From assembly GCA_037383845.1 (NCBI GenBank), contig JARRON010000033.1:5876-69875 (forward strand): a stretch of DNA of 64,000 bases. The letters run 5' to 3'. Of this stretch, positions 1 through 8,805 are shown in pieces. Numbering within the stretch: position 1 is the stretch's first letter; every line of letters starts with the position of its first letter. The position numbers and the translations under genes were made by a program. Source of the DNA: JARRON01 sp037383845. Lineage in GTDB: Bacteria > Pseudomonadota > Gammaproteobacteria > Steroidobacterales > XN24. The notes under the pieces are model-generated. The model was given only the letters and a program-made list of their open reading frames with translations. It searched no databases and had not been told where the DNA came from.

Positions 1-2040
1 GTACAGGGCATCGCCACGCAGGGAGATCAGCTCCCGGATCCGCCACAGGTAGCTGGTGCCGACGGTCCAGTAGCCGTCGCCCCGGATCTGGCCGAGCTCG
101 AGCCCGGGGAAACTGGAAGGCCCGCCGAAGGCGAAAGCACGGTCGAAGGGCAGCTCGCTGCCCAGGGCGGAACCGGCCGCTCCGGTCACCCACAGCACGT
201 CGCGCGCGAACAGGGGAACGTTGAGCCCGACGCCGAGTTCGGCGCGCTCCCAGTCCCGGTCGCCGCCCAGGGCGCCATCGCTGGCGACGTATTCCAGAGC
301 CACGGCCAGGCCCTCTGTCGGGCTGAACCGGGTGTCCCGGGAGTCGTAGACCGCGCGGAAGACGGGGCCTGCGTCGTCGGCTTCGACCTCCGGGAACACC
401 TCCGGCCCGGTATCCACGTCCACGTTGCGGCGGGCGAAGCGGTAGCCGATCCTGGCCTGGAGATAGCGGCTGAGATTCACGCCCAGTTCCAGCCCGCCTC
501 CCAGGTCGGAAAACCGGTAGCGGGCGACCCGCTCATCGCCCCTGTAGATGGCCTCGTCCGACATGCCGGCGAAAAGCCGCGGCTGGAAAAAGTAGCGCTG
601 CGCGACGTCGAAAGGCAGGTACACGGAGGTGCTGGCGCCTGCGTCCCGCCCGAGGAGGAGGTCGCTCCGCCACTCGGCGCCGCGGTCGTTCATCCACGTG
701 CGCCGGTGCTCGGCGTAGAGAGCAAAACCCCAGTCCCCGCTGACGGTGCTGTAGCCGCCCAGGTCAAAGCGTACGTAATCCGGGCCGATGGACTTCTCCC
801 GGGGCATCCAGACCAGGCGCGTGGCCGCCGGCTCCCCCTCGAGCCGGTAGCCCACCGACTCGATGTCCCGCAGCGCGCTCATGGCCCGCGCTTCGCGGCT
901 GAGCACCTCGGTGTCCACGACGTCCCCGGGACGGATGGTGGCGTAATGCCGGAGGTAGTCCTCGTTGACCCGTTCCAGGCCCTCGTAGACGATCTCTGCC
1001 ACCCGCACCTCCACGTCCTGCTCGGAGGTCACCCGCGCCCGCCAGGCCGCGTAGTCCGCGGGTTCCACGGCAAGCGCCGCCAGCTGGTGAGAGGCGCGCC
1101 GGGCAGCGGCTGCCCCCATGGGCACGGCCTCCGCTATCCGGTCGAATTCCGCAGTGCCGATATCCCCCACCGGCACGTCGATGCGCACATCGTCGGCGGC
1201 GAGTGTGTCCAGCTGCACCTTCTCGTTGACGGAGAACATGACGTCCGTGCTGCGGGACAGGAGCTGAGCCGCCGACTGCAGGTCCTCCGGACGCGGCGGG
1301 TCCTCCACCAGGTTCACGACGATCACCACGTCGGCGCACAGCTGCCGGGCCACGTCCACCGGGATGTTCCGCACCATGCCTCCGTCGGCCAGGATCCGGT
1401 CGCCGGAGATCACGGGCGAGAAGGCGCCGGGGATGGCCATGCTGGCGCGCAGGGCCGTGGCCAGGTCGCCTTCCTTCAGGACCACCATCTCGCCGCTCAC
1501 CATGTCGGTGGCCACGGCACGGAAGGGGATGGGAAGCCTGTCGAAGTCGGGCTGGCGACGGGCGGCTGCCACGTACTCCCGGAGCAGGTTCTCGATGTCG
1601 TTGGTGTCGACGAGGCCGCTCTCCAGGCGCAGCCGCCAGTCCCGGATGCCGGCCTCGATGCGGTTGGAGTAAATGACGCCTTGCTGCTTCTGCTCGATGG
1701 GCTCCAGGTCCCGCTCCCCTGCGCCGCCCACGACCGCCCTCCAGTCGATGCCAAGCACGAACTCCTCCATGTCCGAGGGGGTCAGCCCGGCGGCGTAGCC
1801 GCCCCCCACCAGTGCCCCCACGCTGGTCCCGGCCACGCAGTCCACCGGCACGTGCAGCTCCTCCAGCACCTTCAGCACGCCGATGTGGGCGCCGCCCTTG
1901 GCGCCACCGCCCGCGAGCACCAGCCCGACCCGCGGCCGGTCGGCGTCTCCACGAGAAACAAGTGCTGCCTGCGCCCCGGTAGCGGCGCAACAAAGGCAGG
2001 CGACCCAGACGGCAACTGCCGGTCTCTGTCCCAGGATCAT
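1..2040 (-). CDS. Patatin-like phospholipase with C-terminal BamA-type barrel (3' end outside window)
   Basis: The reverse frame is open from ATG at 2040 to the window edge (680 codons), so the C-terminus is missing. Residues 1-25 are a Sec signal peptide ending in GAQA. The patatin domain follows, with an oxyanion-hole GGGAKGG near residues 44-50, the nucleophile motif GTSVG (Ser73) and a catalytic DGG motif in ILADGGMVRN. After about residue 340 comes a POTRA-like stretch and then repeated amphipathic strands typical of the surface-antigen/BamA barrel, with the phrase YDSRDTRFSPTEG. Proteins of this RssA/PlpD type are outer-membrane or autotransported lipolytic enzymes; the substrate here is unknown. 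A GGAG lies about 8 bases before the start codon. It is divergent from the YbhB-like gene. Confidence 0.9.
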   Translation of the reverse strand, partial: MILGQRPAVAVWVACLCCAATGAQAALVSRGDADRPRVGLVLAGGGAKGGAHIGVLKVLEELHVPVDCVAGTSVGALVGGGYAAGLTPSDMEEFVLGIDWRAVVGGAGERDLEPIEQKQQGVIYSNRIEAGIRDWRLRLESGLVDTNDIENLLREYVAAARRQPDFDRLPIPFRAVATDMVSGEMVVLKEGDLATALRASMAIPGAFSPVISGDRILADGGMVRNIPVDVARQLCADVVIVVNLVEDPPRPEDLQSAAQLLSRSTDVMFSVNEKVQLDTLAADDVRIDVPVGDIGTAEFDRIAEAVPMGAAAARRASHQLAALAVEPADYAAWRARVTSEQDVEVRVAEIVYEGLERVNEDYLRHYATIRPGDVVDTEVLSREARAMSALRDIESVGYRLEGEPAATRLVWMPREKSIGPDYVRFDLGGYSTVSGDWGFALYAEHRRTWMNDRGAEWRSDLLLGRDAGASTSVYLPFDVAQRYFFQPRLFAGMSDEAIYRGDERVARYRFSDLGGGLELGVNLSRYLQARIGYRFARRNVDVDTGPEVFPEVEADDAGPVFRAVYDSRDTRFSPTEGLAVALEYVASDGALGGDRDWERAELGVGLNVPLFARDVLWVTGAAGSALGSELPFDRAFAFGGPSSFPGLELGQIRGDGYWTVGTSYLWRIRELISLRGDALY

Positions 2041-2252
2041 TCGGTCATCTCCGTGACGTGGAGGGCGCGGCTCGCAGCAACGGAAGCTTTGAAGCCCGGG
2101 GTCATTCTGCCACCGCGGGGCTGCCGGGTTCCGGGGCCCGGACAGGACGCGGCATCGCCGTGCCTCTCGCCCCTGTAGGCGTCGCCGCTCCGGCCTATAG
2201 TTGGAGAAGGCAATTTCCGGCGAGGACAACACTGCCGCCGGCAGGTAACACC

Positions 2253-2813
2253 GTGACCACGGCGATCGCCTTTTTTCCTGCACTGTTGCTCGCCGTCGCC
2301 GGGTGGCCGACAGCGGCCCGGGCCCAGGAGGCCGACATGAACCTGTCCCTGACCAGCGCCGCCTTTGCGGCCCAAGGACCCATCCCCAAGGAGCACACCT
2401 GCGAGGGCGCGGACATCTCTCCGCCTCTCACCTGGGCCGGCGTGCCCGAAGGCACCCGGAGCCTGGCGCTCATCATCGACGACCCGGACGCGCCGGACCC
2501 CGCGGCGCCGCGGATGACGTGGGTCCACTGGGTCGTCTACGACATCCCCCCGTCTGCCGACGGTCTTGCCGAGGATGCGGACCGGGCGGGCCTGCCCGCC
2601 GGGGCCAGGGAAGGACTCAACGACTGGAAACGCGTGGGCTACGGGGGGCCCTGCCCGCCCGTCGGCCGCCATCGCTACTTCCACAAGCTTTATGCCCTGG
2701 ACGTGGAGCTCGGCGAACTGGGCCGGCCCACGGCGGAAACACTTCAGCGGGCCATGAAGGGGCACGTCCTGGCGGGGACGGAACTGGTGGGCACTTACGC
2801 CAAGGGCCAGTAG
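2253..2813 (+). CDS. YbhB/YbcL (PEBP, Raf-kinase-inhibitor-like) family protein
   Basis: The product is a phosphatidylethanolamine-binding-protein-fold protein. Visible family motifs are LTWAGVPEGTRSLALIIDDP, WVHWVVYDIP and the region around GYGGPCPP. From GTG 2253 it is 186 residues and begins with a hydrophobic stretch resembling a signal peptide (FFPALLLAVAG, then TAARA|Q), although there is no basic residue before the core. An in-frame ATG at 2337 gives 158 residues, the usual length of cytoplasmic YbhB, and carries a textbook AGGAGG five bases upstream. Either start may be used, giving an exported or a cytosolic form. Biochemical function is unclear for most bacterial members. Confidence 0.85.
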   Translation: MTTAIAFFPALLLAVAGWPTAARAQEADMNLSLTSAAFAAQGPIPKEHTCEGADISPPLTWAGVPEGTRSLALIIDDPDAPDPAAPRMTWVHWVVYDIPPSADGLAEDADRAGLPAGAREGLNDWKRVGYGGPCPPVGRHRYFHKLYALDVELGELGRPTAETLQRAMKGHVLAGTELVGTYAKGQ

Positions 2814-2922
2814 GCGCGCCGGCGCGCGCAGAGGCGGTCCCCGGGGGGGACATCGCCCCGGGGCTGTGGTGACGCCGGGGTGCGCCCCGGCACGGGCGAC
2901 TGTGCCGGCCGGGGCGGAAGCG

Positions 2923-5679
2923 TCAGGCCGCCTTGTCCAGGGACGCCGCTCCGGCGATCGCCGCCTGGCCTGCCGCCAGCCGGGCGATGGGCACCCGCGG
3001 CGGCGAGCAGGACACGTAGTCCAGGCCGATGGTGTGGCAGAAGGCGATGGAAGCCGGGTGGCCGCCGTGCTCTCCGCAGATGCCCACCTTCAGCTCGGGC
3101 CGGGTCGCCCTGCCCCACTCCACGGCCAGGGACATCAGCCGCCCGACGCCTTTCACGTCAAGTACCTCGAAGGGGTTGTCCTGGAGAATGCCCCGCTGGT
3201 TGTAAAGCGGCAGGAACTTGTTCTCCGCGTCCTCCCGGGAGAAGGAGAAGGTGGCCTGGGACAGGTCGTTGGTGCCGAATGAGAAGAACTCCGCGACCTC
3301 TGCCAGGTTCTCCGCTCGCATACAGGCCCTCACCACCTCGATCATGGTGCCGAACGCCACGGGAACGTCGATGCCCTCGGCATCCGCGACCTCCTGCTTC
3401 ACCTCGTCCAGGTAGCCGTGCACGAGTTTCAGTTCCTGCGCGGTGCACACCTGGGGCACCATGATCTCCGCGTGAACCTCCACGCCCTCCTTCGCGCACC
3501 GGGCGGCCGCCTCGGTGACGGCGCGGATCTGCATCCGGTAGATCTCGGGGAAGGTAATCCCCAGCCGCACGCCCCGGTGGCCCAGCATGGGATTGACCTC
3601 GGTCAGCGCCCGGGCCTTCTTCAGGATGGCTTCCTTCCGGCTGATCATGGAGTCGATGCGCCGGACGTCGGCCAGATCCTTCAGGGCCTCCGGCAGGCCA
3701 GGCGCCTCGGCCCCCAGCACCTCCAGGCCCCGCAGGGAGCGACGGAGATCTGTCAGCCTGGAGATCTCGTCCTCCAGCTGCCGCTCCGAGGGCAGGAACT
3801 CGTGAATGGGCGGATCCAGGAGACGGATGGTCACCGGCCGCGGGGCCATGGCCCTGAAGATGCCGATGAAGTCATCCCGCTGGAACGGGAGCAGGCGCTC
3901 CAGTGCCGCGGCCCGCTGCTCCGGCGTATCGGCGACGATCATCTCCACCACGATGGGCAGGCGGTCGGCGGCGTTGAACATGCGCTCGGTGCGGCACAGT
4001 CCGATTCCCATCGCGCCGTACTTCACCGCCCGCTCGGCATCCTCCGGCGTGTCGGCGTTGGCCCGCACGGCGAGCTTCGCCCGCTCGTCGGCCCAGTCCA
4101 GCAGCCTCACCAGGGCCGCGGAGAAGTCCGCTTCCACCATCGGGACCTCCCCCCGGTAGACCCGGCCCGTGGTGCCGTCGATAGTGATCCGGTCACCCTC
4201 CTTGATGACCTGCTCTCCCACCACGGCCATGCGCCGGCCCACGTCCACCTGTATGCCTTCCGCGCCCGCCACGCAGGGCTTGCCCATGCCCCGGGCCACG
4301 ACAGCCGCGTGGGACGTCTTCCCGCCACGGCTGGTAAGAATCCCCTGGGAGGCGAAGAAGCCGTGGATGTCCTCCGGCCGCGTCTCTTCCCGGACCAGGA
4401 TCACGTCCGCGCCCTGGCGGCCCAGCACCTCGGCCCGGTCGGCGTCGAAGACTGCCTCACCGCTGGCCGCTCCCGGCGAGGCCGGCAGGCCGGCGGCCAG
4501 GGGCGTCACGTCACTGTCCGGGTCGATGCGGGGGAACAGCATCTGCTCCAGGGCCTCGGGGCTGACCCTCGTGAGGGCCTCCTCCCGGGTGATGAGCTCC
4601 TCCTCGTGCATATCCACGGACGTCCGCACCAGCGCCGCGGCGTTCATCTTGCCGTTGCGGGTCTGCAGGCAGTAGAGCTGGCCGCGCTCGATGGTGAACT
4701 CGAAGTCCTGGACCTCGCGGTAGTGCCGTTCCAGCCGGTCCCGGAGCTGCAGCAGCTGGCCGAACATGTCCGGCATTTCGGACTCCAGTTCCTTCAGCGC
4801 CTTCGGCGTGCGGATGCCCGCCACCACGTCCTCGCCCTGGGCGTTCACCAGGTACTCGCCGTAAAGCTCGTTCTCGCCCGTGCCGGGATTGCGGGTGAAG
4901 CCCACGCCGGTGGCGCTGTCGTCCCCCATGTTGCCGAACACCATGGTCACCACGTTCACCGCCGTGCCGTTGGCCATCTGGGGGGTGATGTGGAATTCCC
5001 GCCGGTAGTCCACCGCCCGCTTGCCCATCCAGGAGTTGAAGACCGCCTTGATGGCGATCTCCAGCTGTTCCTGCGGATCCATCGGGAAAGGCGCGCCGGT
5101 GTGCCGCTCGACCACCTCCAGGAAGCGGCCGGCGGCATCGCGGAGCTGGTCTGCCGTCAGGGCCACGTCCAGCTTGACGCCGGCGGCGCCCTTCACCGCC
5201 TCGAAGGCCCGGTCGAAGGGCTCGTCGGGGATGCCGAGAGCAACCTTGCCGAAAAGCTGGATGAAGCGGCGCCAGGCATCGTAGCCGAAGCGCTCGTTGC
5301 CGGTGTCGCGGATCAGGGCCGCCAGGGTATCCGGGTTCAGCCCCAGGTTCAGGATGGTGTCCATCATTCCGGGCATCGACATGGCGGAACCGGACCGCAC
5401 CGAGACCAGCAGCGGATCGTCATGGCCGCCGAAGCGCTTGCCGGTCTTCTCCTCCAGCTTCTTCAGGTTCGCCCGCACCTGGTCCATGACCCCGCCGGGA
5501 AGCCGACCCTCGGAATCCGCCAGGTATTCCAGGCAGGCCTCCGTGGTGATGACGAAACCGGGAGGCACGTTGAGCCCGATCCGCGTCATTTCGCAGAGAT
5601 TCGCGCCCTTTCCGCCCAGCAGCATCTTGTCCTGTCCGTTGCCCTCCTCGAAGGCATACACCCATTGTTTTTGAGTCAT
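2923..5679 (-). CDS. ppdK: Pyruvate, phosphate dikinase
   Basis: This 918-residue protein has the normal full length. It interconverts pyruvate + ATP + Pi and phosphoenolpyruvate + AMP + PPi in the cytosol. The N-terminal nucleotide-binding domain starts with the typical VYAFEEGN and MLLGGKGANLCEM. The phosphohistidine domain shows GGKTSHAAVVARGMGKPCV, with the catalytic His in TSHA. The C-terminal TIM barrel shows GTNDLSQATFSFSRED and the catalytic cysteine in GICGEHGG. A GGGAGG lies 6 bases before the ATG. It stands alone. Together with the 2-oxoacid:ferredoxin oxidoreductase further on, it suggests gluconeogenic or anaplerotic use of pyruvate. Confidence 0.97.
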   Translation of the reverse strand: MTQKQWVYAFEEGNGQDKMLLGGKGANLCEMTRIGLNVPPGFVITTEACLEYLADSEGRLPGGVMDQVRANLKKLEEKTGKRFGGHDDPLLVSVRSGSAMSMPGMMDTILNLGLNPDTLAALIRDTGNERFGYDAWRRFIQLFGKVALGIPDEPFDRAFEAVKGAAGVKLDVALTADQLRDAAGRFLEVVERHTGAPFPMDPQEQLEIAIKAVFNSWMGKRAVDYRREFHITPQMANGTAVNVVTMVFGNMGDDSATGVGFTRNPGTGENELYGEYLVNAQGEDVVAGIRTPKALKELESEMPDMFGQLLQLRDRLERHYREVQDFEFTIERGQLYCLQTRNGKMNAAALVRTSVDMHEEELITREEALTRVSPEALEQMLFPRIDPDSDVTPLAAGLPASPGAASGEAVFDADRAEVLGRQGADVILVREETRPEDIHGFFASQGILTSRGGKTSHAAVVARGMGKPCVAGAEGIQVDVGRRMAVVGEQVIKEGDRITIDGTTGRVYRGEVPMVEADFSAALVRLLDWADERAKLAVRANADTPEDAERAVKYGAMGIGLCRTERMFNAADRLPIVVEMIVADTPEQRAAALERLLPFQRDDFIGIFRAMAPRPVTIRLLDPPIHEFLPSERQLEDEISRLTDLRRSLRGLEVLGAEAPGLPEALKDLADVRRIDSMISRKEAILKKARALTEVNPMLGHRGVRLGITFPEIYRMQIRAVTEAAARCAKEGVEVHAEIMVPQVCTAQELKLVHGYLDEVKQEVADAEGIDVPVAFGTMIEVVRACMRAENLAEVAEFFSFGTNDLSQATFSFSREDAENKFLPLYNQRGILQDNPFEVLDVKGVGRLMSLAVEWGRATRPELKVGICGEHGGHPASIAFCHTIGLDYVSCSPPRVPIARLAAGQAAIAGAASLDKAA

Positions 5680-6070
5680 CTGTGACCTCCCGCGATATCA
5701 CGTCGCGGCTTTCTTCCGGTTAACCCCTATTGGGAACCGCCCGGGCCCAAGAAGGAATACGGAATTCCGGCAATTCAGCCGGAAATGCCGGGTTTTTTGC
5801 GCGCCGGCAGGTGAGGAAGCGGCACGGGTGCGGCGCCGCCTTGCGGTCCGGACCCTCGTGAACCTGTACCTCGCCGGCCGGGCATCGGCATGGCGGGCGG
5901 CACGTGCCCGCGGGCTTCCGTGCCGCGGGCGGCAGGCCCGGCTGAGCCATGCCGGCGCGAGCCGCTGGCCCCGGCGAAGTGGACCGGACCCTGGTCGCGG
6001 CCCGGGCAGGCCGGCAGGCCCGGCCTTTGCGGTAGAGTCGCAGCCTGGCACGAAAGGCGAGGAACGACTC
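5680..6070. other. Divergent intergenic region, ppdK / FAD oxidoreductase
   Basis: No convincing gene is seen in these 391 bases; open frames crossing it lack codon bias or family motifs. It must hold the promoters of both neighbours. It also contains a forward-strand hairpin followed by six T's (listed separately) that belongs to no annotated gene. Confidence 0.6.
5767..5798 (+). terminator. Orphan intrinsic-terminator-like hairpin
   Basis: CCGGCA at 5767-5772 pairs with TGCCGG at 5786-5791 and is followed by G and TTTTTT (5793-5798). On the forward strand no gene precedes it within the 90 bases separating it from the ppdK start. It could end a short transcript antisense to the ppdK leader, or be chance. 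Confidence 0.45.
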
Positions 6071-7705
6071 GTGACGAAGGCCGAGCCATTCGACGCGGTC
6101 ATCATCGGCGGCGGCCACAACGGCCTGGTCTGCGCGGCCTACCTGGCGGGCGCCGGCATGCGGGTGGCGGTCCTCGAGCGCAGGGGCATTCTCGGTGGTG
6201 CGGCGGTGACCGAGGAATTCCACCCCGGCTTTCGCAATTCCAGTTGCAGCTACACCGTCAGCCTGCTGCACCGGCAGGTGATCACGGACCTCAAGCTCTA
6301 CGCCCACGGGCTGCAGATCGTGGAGCGGCCGTTCGCCAATTTCCTGCCCCTGCCCGACGGCAGGGCCTTCCGTTTCGGCGGCGAATTGTCCGTGCCGGAG
6401 GTCACCCGTTTCTCCGCGTGGGACGCGGAGCGTCTGCCGGCCTATTTCGCGATGCTCGAGCGGGTCAGCGGCGTTCTCAGGGCGCTGGCCACCGAGACCC
6501 CGCCGAACGTCTCGGACCGTTTCGTGCTGGCGGACTGGCTGGCCTCGTGGTCCGTGGCGAAAAAGCTCCGGGGTCTGGACATGGCCGGGCGGCGGGACCT
6601 GCTGGACCTGTTCACCAAGAGCGCCGGCGAGGTGCTGGATGCCTGGTTCGAGTCCGGACCGCTGAAGGCCGTGCTGGGCTGGGACGCCATCGTGGGCAAT
6701 TTCGCCAGCCCCTACACGTCGGGCTCGGCCTACGTACTCCTGCATCACGTCTTCGGAGAAGTGAATGGGAAGGCCGGCGCCTGGGGTCACGCCATCGGCG
6801 GCATGGGCGCCATCAGCGACGCCATCGCCGCCGAGGCCCGGGCCCGCGGCGTGTCCATGCGGGTCAACGCACCCGTGGCACAGGTCCTGGTGGAGGCCGG
6901 GAAGGCCGTGGGGGTCGCCATGGCCGACGGCAGCGTCCTGCACGCGGAGCGGGTGGTGTCCGCCGTCAACCCGAAGCTGCTCTATACCCGCCTGGTGGAG
7001 CCCGAGGTTCTGCCGGCGGAGGTCCTGGAGCGATTCGAACGCTACCGGTGCGGTTCCGGCACTTTCCGGATGAACGTGGCGCTGTCGGAGCTCCCCGAGT
7101 TCACCTGCGCGCCGGGTAAGCACCTGCAGCCCCACCACGCAAGCGGCATCCTCATGGGCCACTCGCTGGCCTATTTCGAGCAGGCCTTCTTCGACGCGAA
7201 GTCCCGGGAGCACAACCCGGGCTGGTCCCGGCGGCCCGTGGTGGAGATGGTCATCTCGTCGGCCCTGGACGACACACTGGCGCCGGAGGGGAAGCACGTG
7301 GCCAGCCTTTTCTGCCAGCACGTGAACCCCGAGGTGGAAGGGGGCTGGGACGCTCACCGGGAGACCTTCGCGGACCTCGTGGTGGACACCGTCAACGCCC
7401 ACGCGCCCAACTTCGCCGACAGCATCCTCGCCCGGCAGGTGCTGTCGCCGGCGGACCTGGAAAGCGAGTACGGACTGGTCGGGGGCGACATCTTCCACGG
7501 TGCTCTGGGGCTGGACCAGCTGTTCAGCGCCCGGCCTGTTCTCGGACAGGGAAACTACCGTGGAGCTCTGCCGGGGCTTTACCTGTGCGGATCGGGCAGC
7601 CATCCCGGCGGCGGCGTCACGGGCCTGCCGGGTCGCAACGCCGCCCGGGAAATCCTCAGGGACGCGGGGCTACTCCGGGGGCGAAGAGTTGAAGCCCTCC
7701 AGTGA
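6071..7705 (+). CDS. FAD-dependent oxidoreductase, PYROXD2/phytoene-desaturase-like
   Basis: Length is 544 residues from GTG 6071, preceded by GAGGAA. The N-terminal Rossmann dinucleotide motif is VIIGGGHNGLVCAAYLAGAG, followed by the ALERRG-type acidic end of beta-2 (VAVLERRGILGG). The C-terminal FAD closure is LYLCGSGSHPGGGVTGLPG, characteristic of the NAD(P)/FAD-dependent oxidoreductases related to CrtI and animal PYROXD2. The natural substrate of this group is not established. An upstream extension of the frame contains low-complexity Ala/Arg sequence and was rejected. The 3' end overlaps the convergent SdpI-like gene by 36 bases. Confidence 0.9.
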   Translation: MTKAEPFDAVIIGGGHNGLVCAAYLAGAGMRVAVLERRGILGGAAVTEEFHPGFRNSSCSYTVSLLHRQVITDLKLYAHGLQIVERPFANFLPLPDGRAFRFGGELSVPEVTRFSAWDAERLPAYFAMLERVSGVLRALATETPPNVSDRFVLADWLASWSVAKKLRGLDMAGRRDLLDLFTKSAGEVLDAWFESGPLKAVLGWDAIVGNFASPYTSGSAYVLLHHVFGEVNGKAGAWGHAIGGMGAISDAIAAEARARGVSMRVNAPVAQVLVEAGKAVGVAMADGSVLHAERVVSAVNPKLLYTRLVEPEVLPAEVLERFERYRCGSGTFRMNVALSELPEFTCAPGKHLQPHHASGILMGHSLAYFEQAFFDAKSREHNPGWSRRPVVEMVISSALDDTLAPEGKHVASLFCQHVNPEVEGGWDAHRETFADLVVDTVNAHAPNFADSILARQVLSPADLESEYGLVGGDIFHGALGLDQLFSARPVLGQGNYRGALPGLYLCGSGSHPGGGVTGLPGRNAAREILRDAGLLRGRRVEALQ

Positions 7706-8332
7706 ACGGTAGGCGAAGAAGGAGTAGACCACCGGCACCAGCGCCGCGAGGATGATGACCGCCACCAGAACACCCTGGTGTACCCCCACCAGCGCCATCA
7801 GCACCATGACCGCCCCGGCGGCGACCATCACCCGTCCCCCCAGCCGGTGGGTGCGACGCCACACTTCGTCCGAGGCCAGGGTCCAGGGCGTGCGGATACC
7901 GAGGAAGAAATTGCGGGTGGTCTTGCCCAGGTAGTTGCCGAGAAAGAGGAACAGCAGGCCGATCCCGCCGACGATCAGGCGACTGAGGTTGGCGCCCCAC
8001 CAGCCCACGGCGTGGCCGAGAATGCCCACGTGGACAAGGAGCAGAAACGCCAGGATGGCCAGCTGGATCCGGTTCCACACGGGCATGAAGGGCTCCACCC
8101 GCCATCCCTTCGGCGAGATCCGGGGCAGGATCCACAGCATTCCCCAGATCGCGAACATGATCAGCGGCACCATCACCGCCCCCGGGAAGCGATCGCTCCA
8201 CTGGTCAGGGTTTCCGGCCACGTCGAAATGGGTGGGGATCTTGTCCGGCAGGTGCGTAAAAAGCGCTGCGGAGACGGCCAGGCCGAGCATACAGAGCCCG
8301 AGGGAAATCCACTGGGTCGGCTTCTGGTTCAT
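7670..8332 (-). CDS. SdpI/DUF1648 family membrane protein
   Basis: This 220-residue integral membrane protein has six or seven predicted hydrophobic segments. The DUF1648 signature is visible near the N-terminus (LPDKIPTHFDVAGNPDQWSD), and the SdpI domain has NFFLGIRTPWTLASDEVWRRTHR. In Bacillus subtilis SdpI gives immunity to the SdpC toxin and relays a signal to SdpR; here no toxin gene is visible, so the role is open. The start codon overlaps the stop of the upstream ArsR-family regulator (ATGA, 8329-8332), so the two are translationally coupled. Confidence 0.88.
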   Translation of the reverse strand: MNQKPTQWISLGLCMLGLAVSAALFTHLPDKIPTHFDVAGNPDQWSDRFPGAVMVPLIMFAIWGMLWILPRISPKGWRVEPFMPVWNRIQLAILAFLLLVHVGILGHAVGWWGANLSRLIVGGIGLLFLFLGNYLGKTTRNFFLGIRTPWTLASDEVWRRTHRLGGRVMVAAGAVMVLMALVGVHQGVLVAVIILAALVPVVYSFFAYRSLEGFNSSPPE

Positions 8333-8604
8333 TGGCTTCTCCTCTCGAGCCTGAACAGGTCCGCCATCATCCGCGCCAGGTCCTCGAAGACGGACGTATT
8401 GAGGGAATAGACGACGTGCTGGCCCCGGCGCTCAGACCGCACCAGCCCGGCGTTTTTCAGCACGTTGAAGTGGTGGGACAGCGTTGCCCTGGCCTGCGGG
8501 AACTCCTCGGCCAGCTCGCCAGCGGTGGCAGGCCCGGCCTGGAGCCGCCTCAGCACCTCCCGGCGGGTGGGGTCTGCCAGGGCCTTGAAAAGGGAATCGG
8601 ACAT
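8329..8604 (-). CDS. ArsR/SdpR-family transcriptional regulator
   Basis: A 91-residue winged-helix repressor. It shows the ArsR pattern: LFKALADPTRREVLRRL, then the recognition helix ARATLSHHFNVLKNAGLV, then the wing RRGQHVVYSLN. It has no metal-binding CxC in the recognition helix, as in SdpR-type autorepressors. It is the first gene of a two-gene operon with the SdpI-like protein. A 30-bp palindrome 12 bases upstream of its start codon is the likely autoregulatory operator. Confidence 0.92.
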   Translation of the reverse strand: MSDSLFKALADPTRREVLRRLQAGPATAGELAEEFPQARATLSHHFNVLKNAGLVRSERRGQHVVYSLNTSVFEDLARMMADLFRLERRSQ

Positions 8605-8616
8605 TGCCGGCCAGCA

Positions 8617-8646
8617 TATTTAGATATTTCGACAAATTTCTAAATA
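8617..8646. promoter_or_regulatory. Palindromic operator upstream of the SdpR-like gene
   Basis: TATTTAGA at 8617-8624 is the exact inverted complement of TCTAAATA at 8639-8646. Inside, ATTT and AAAT also pair around a central CGAC, with one T/T mismatch between the two blocks. This A/T-rich island in GC-rich DNA lies 12 bases before the regulator start codon, where a dimeric ArsR-family repressor would block transcription. Confidence 0.75.
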
Positions 8647-8805
8647 CAGCACACGCCAACGCAGATCAAGGGGTACATGAGGCTCAATGAGGGCAATCCC
8701 TGCCGCGCCGGGCGAGAATGGTTCTGTTTGCCGGCGGATTGGGGCTAATCTTCGGTCCCCGGGAGCTGCCGGCAAGGCAAACGTGAATCAAGGAGGCCAT
8801 CATCA

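Noticed and set aside
3418..5685. Long forward open frame opposite ppdK
   Set aside because: It is antisense to a certain gene and its translation is His/Val/Asp-rich without motifs, a normal effect of GC-rich codon bias.
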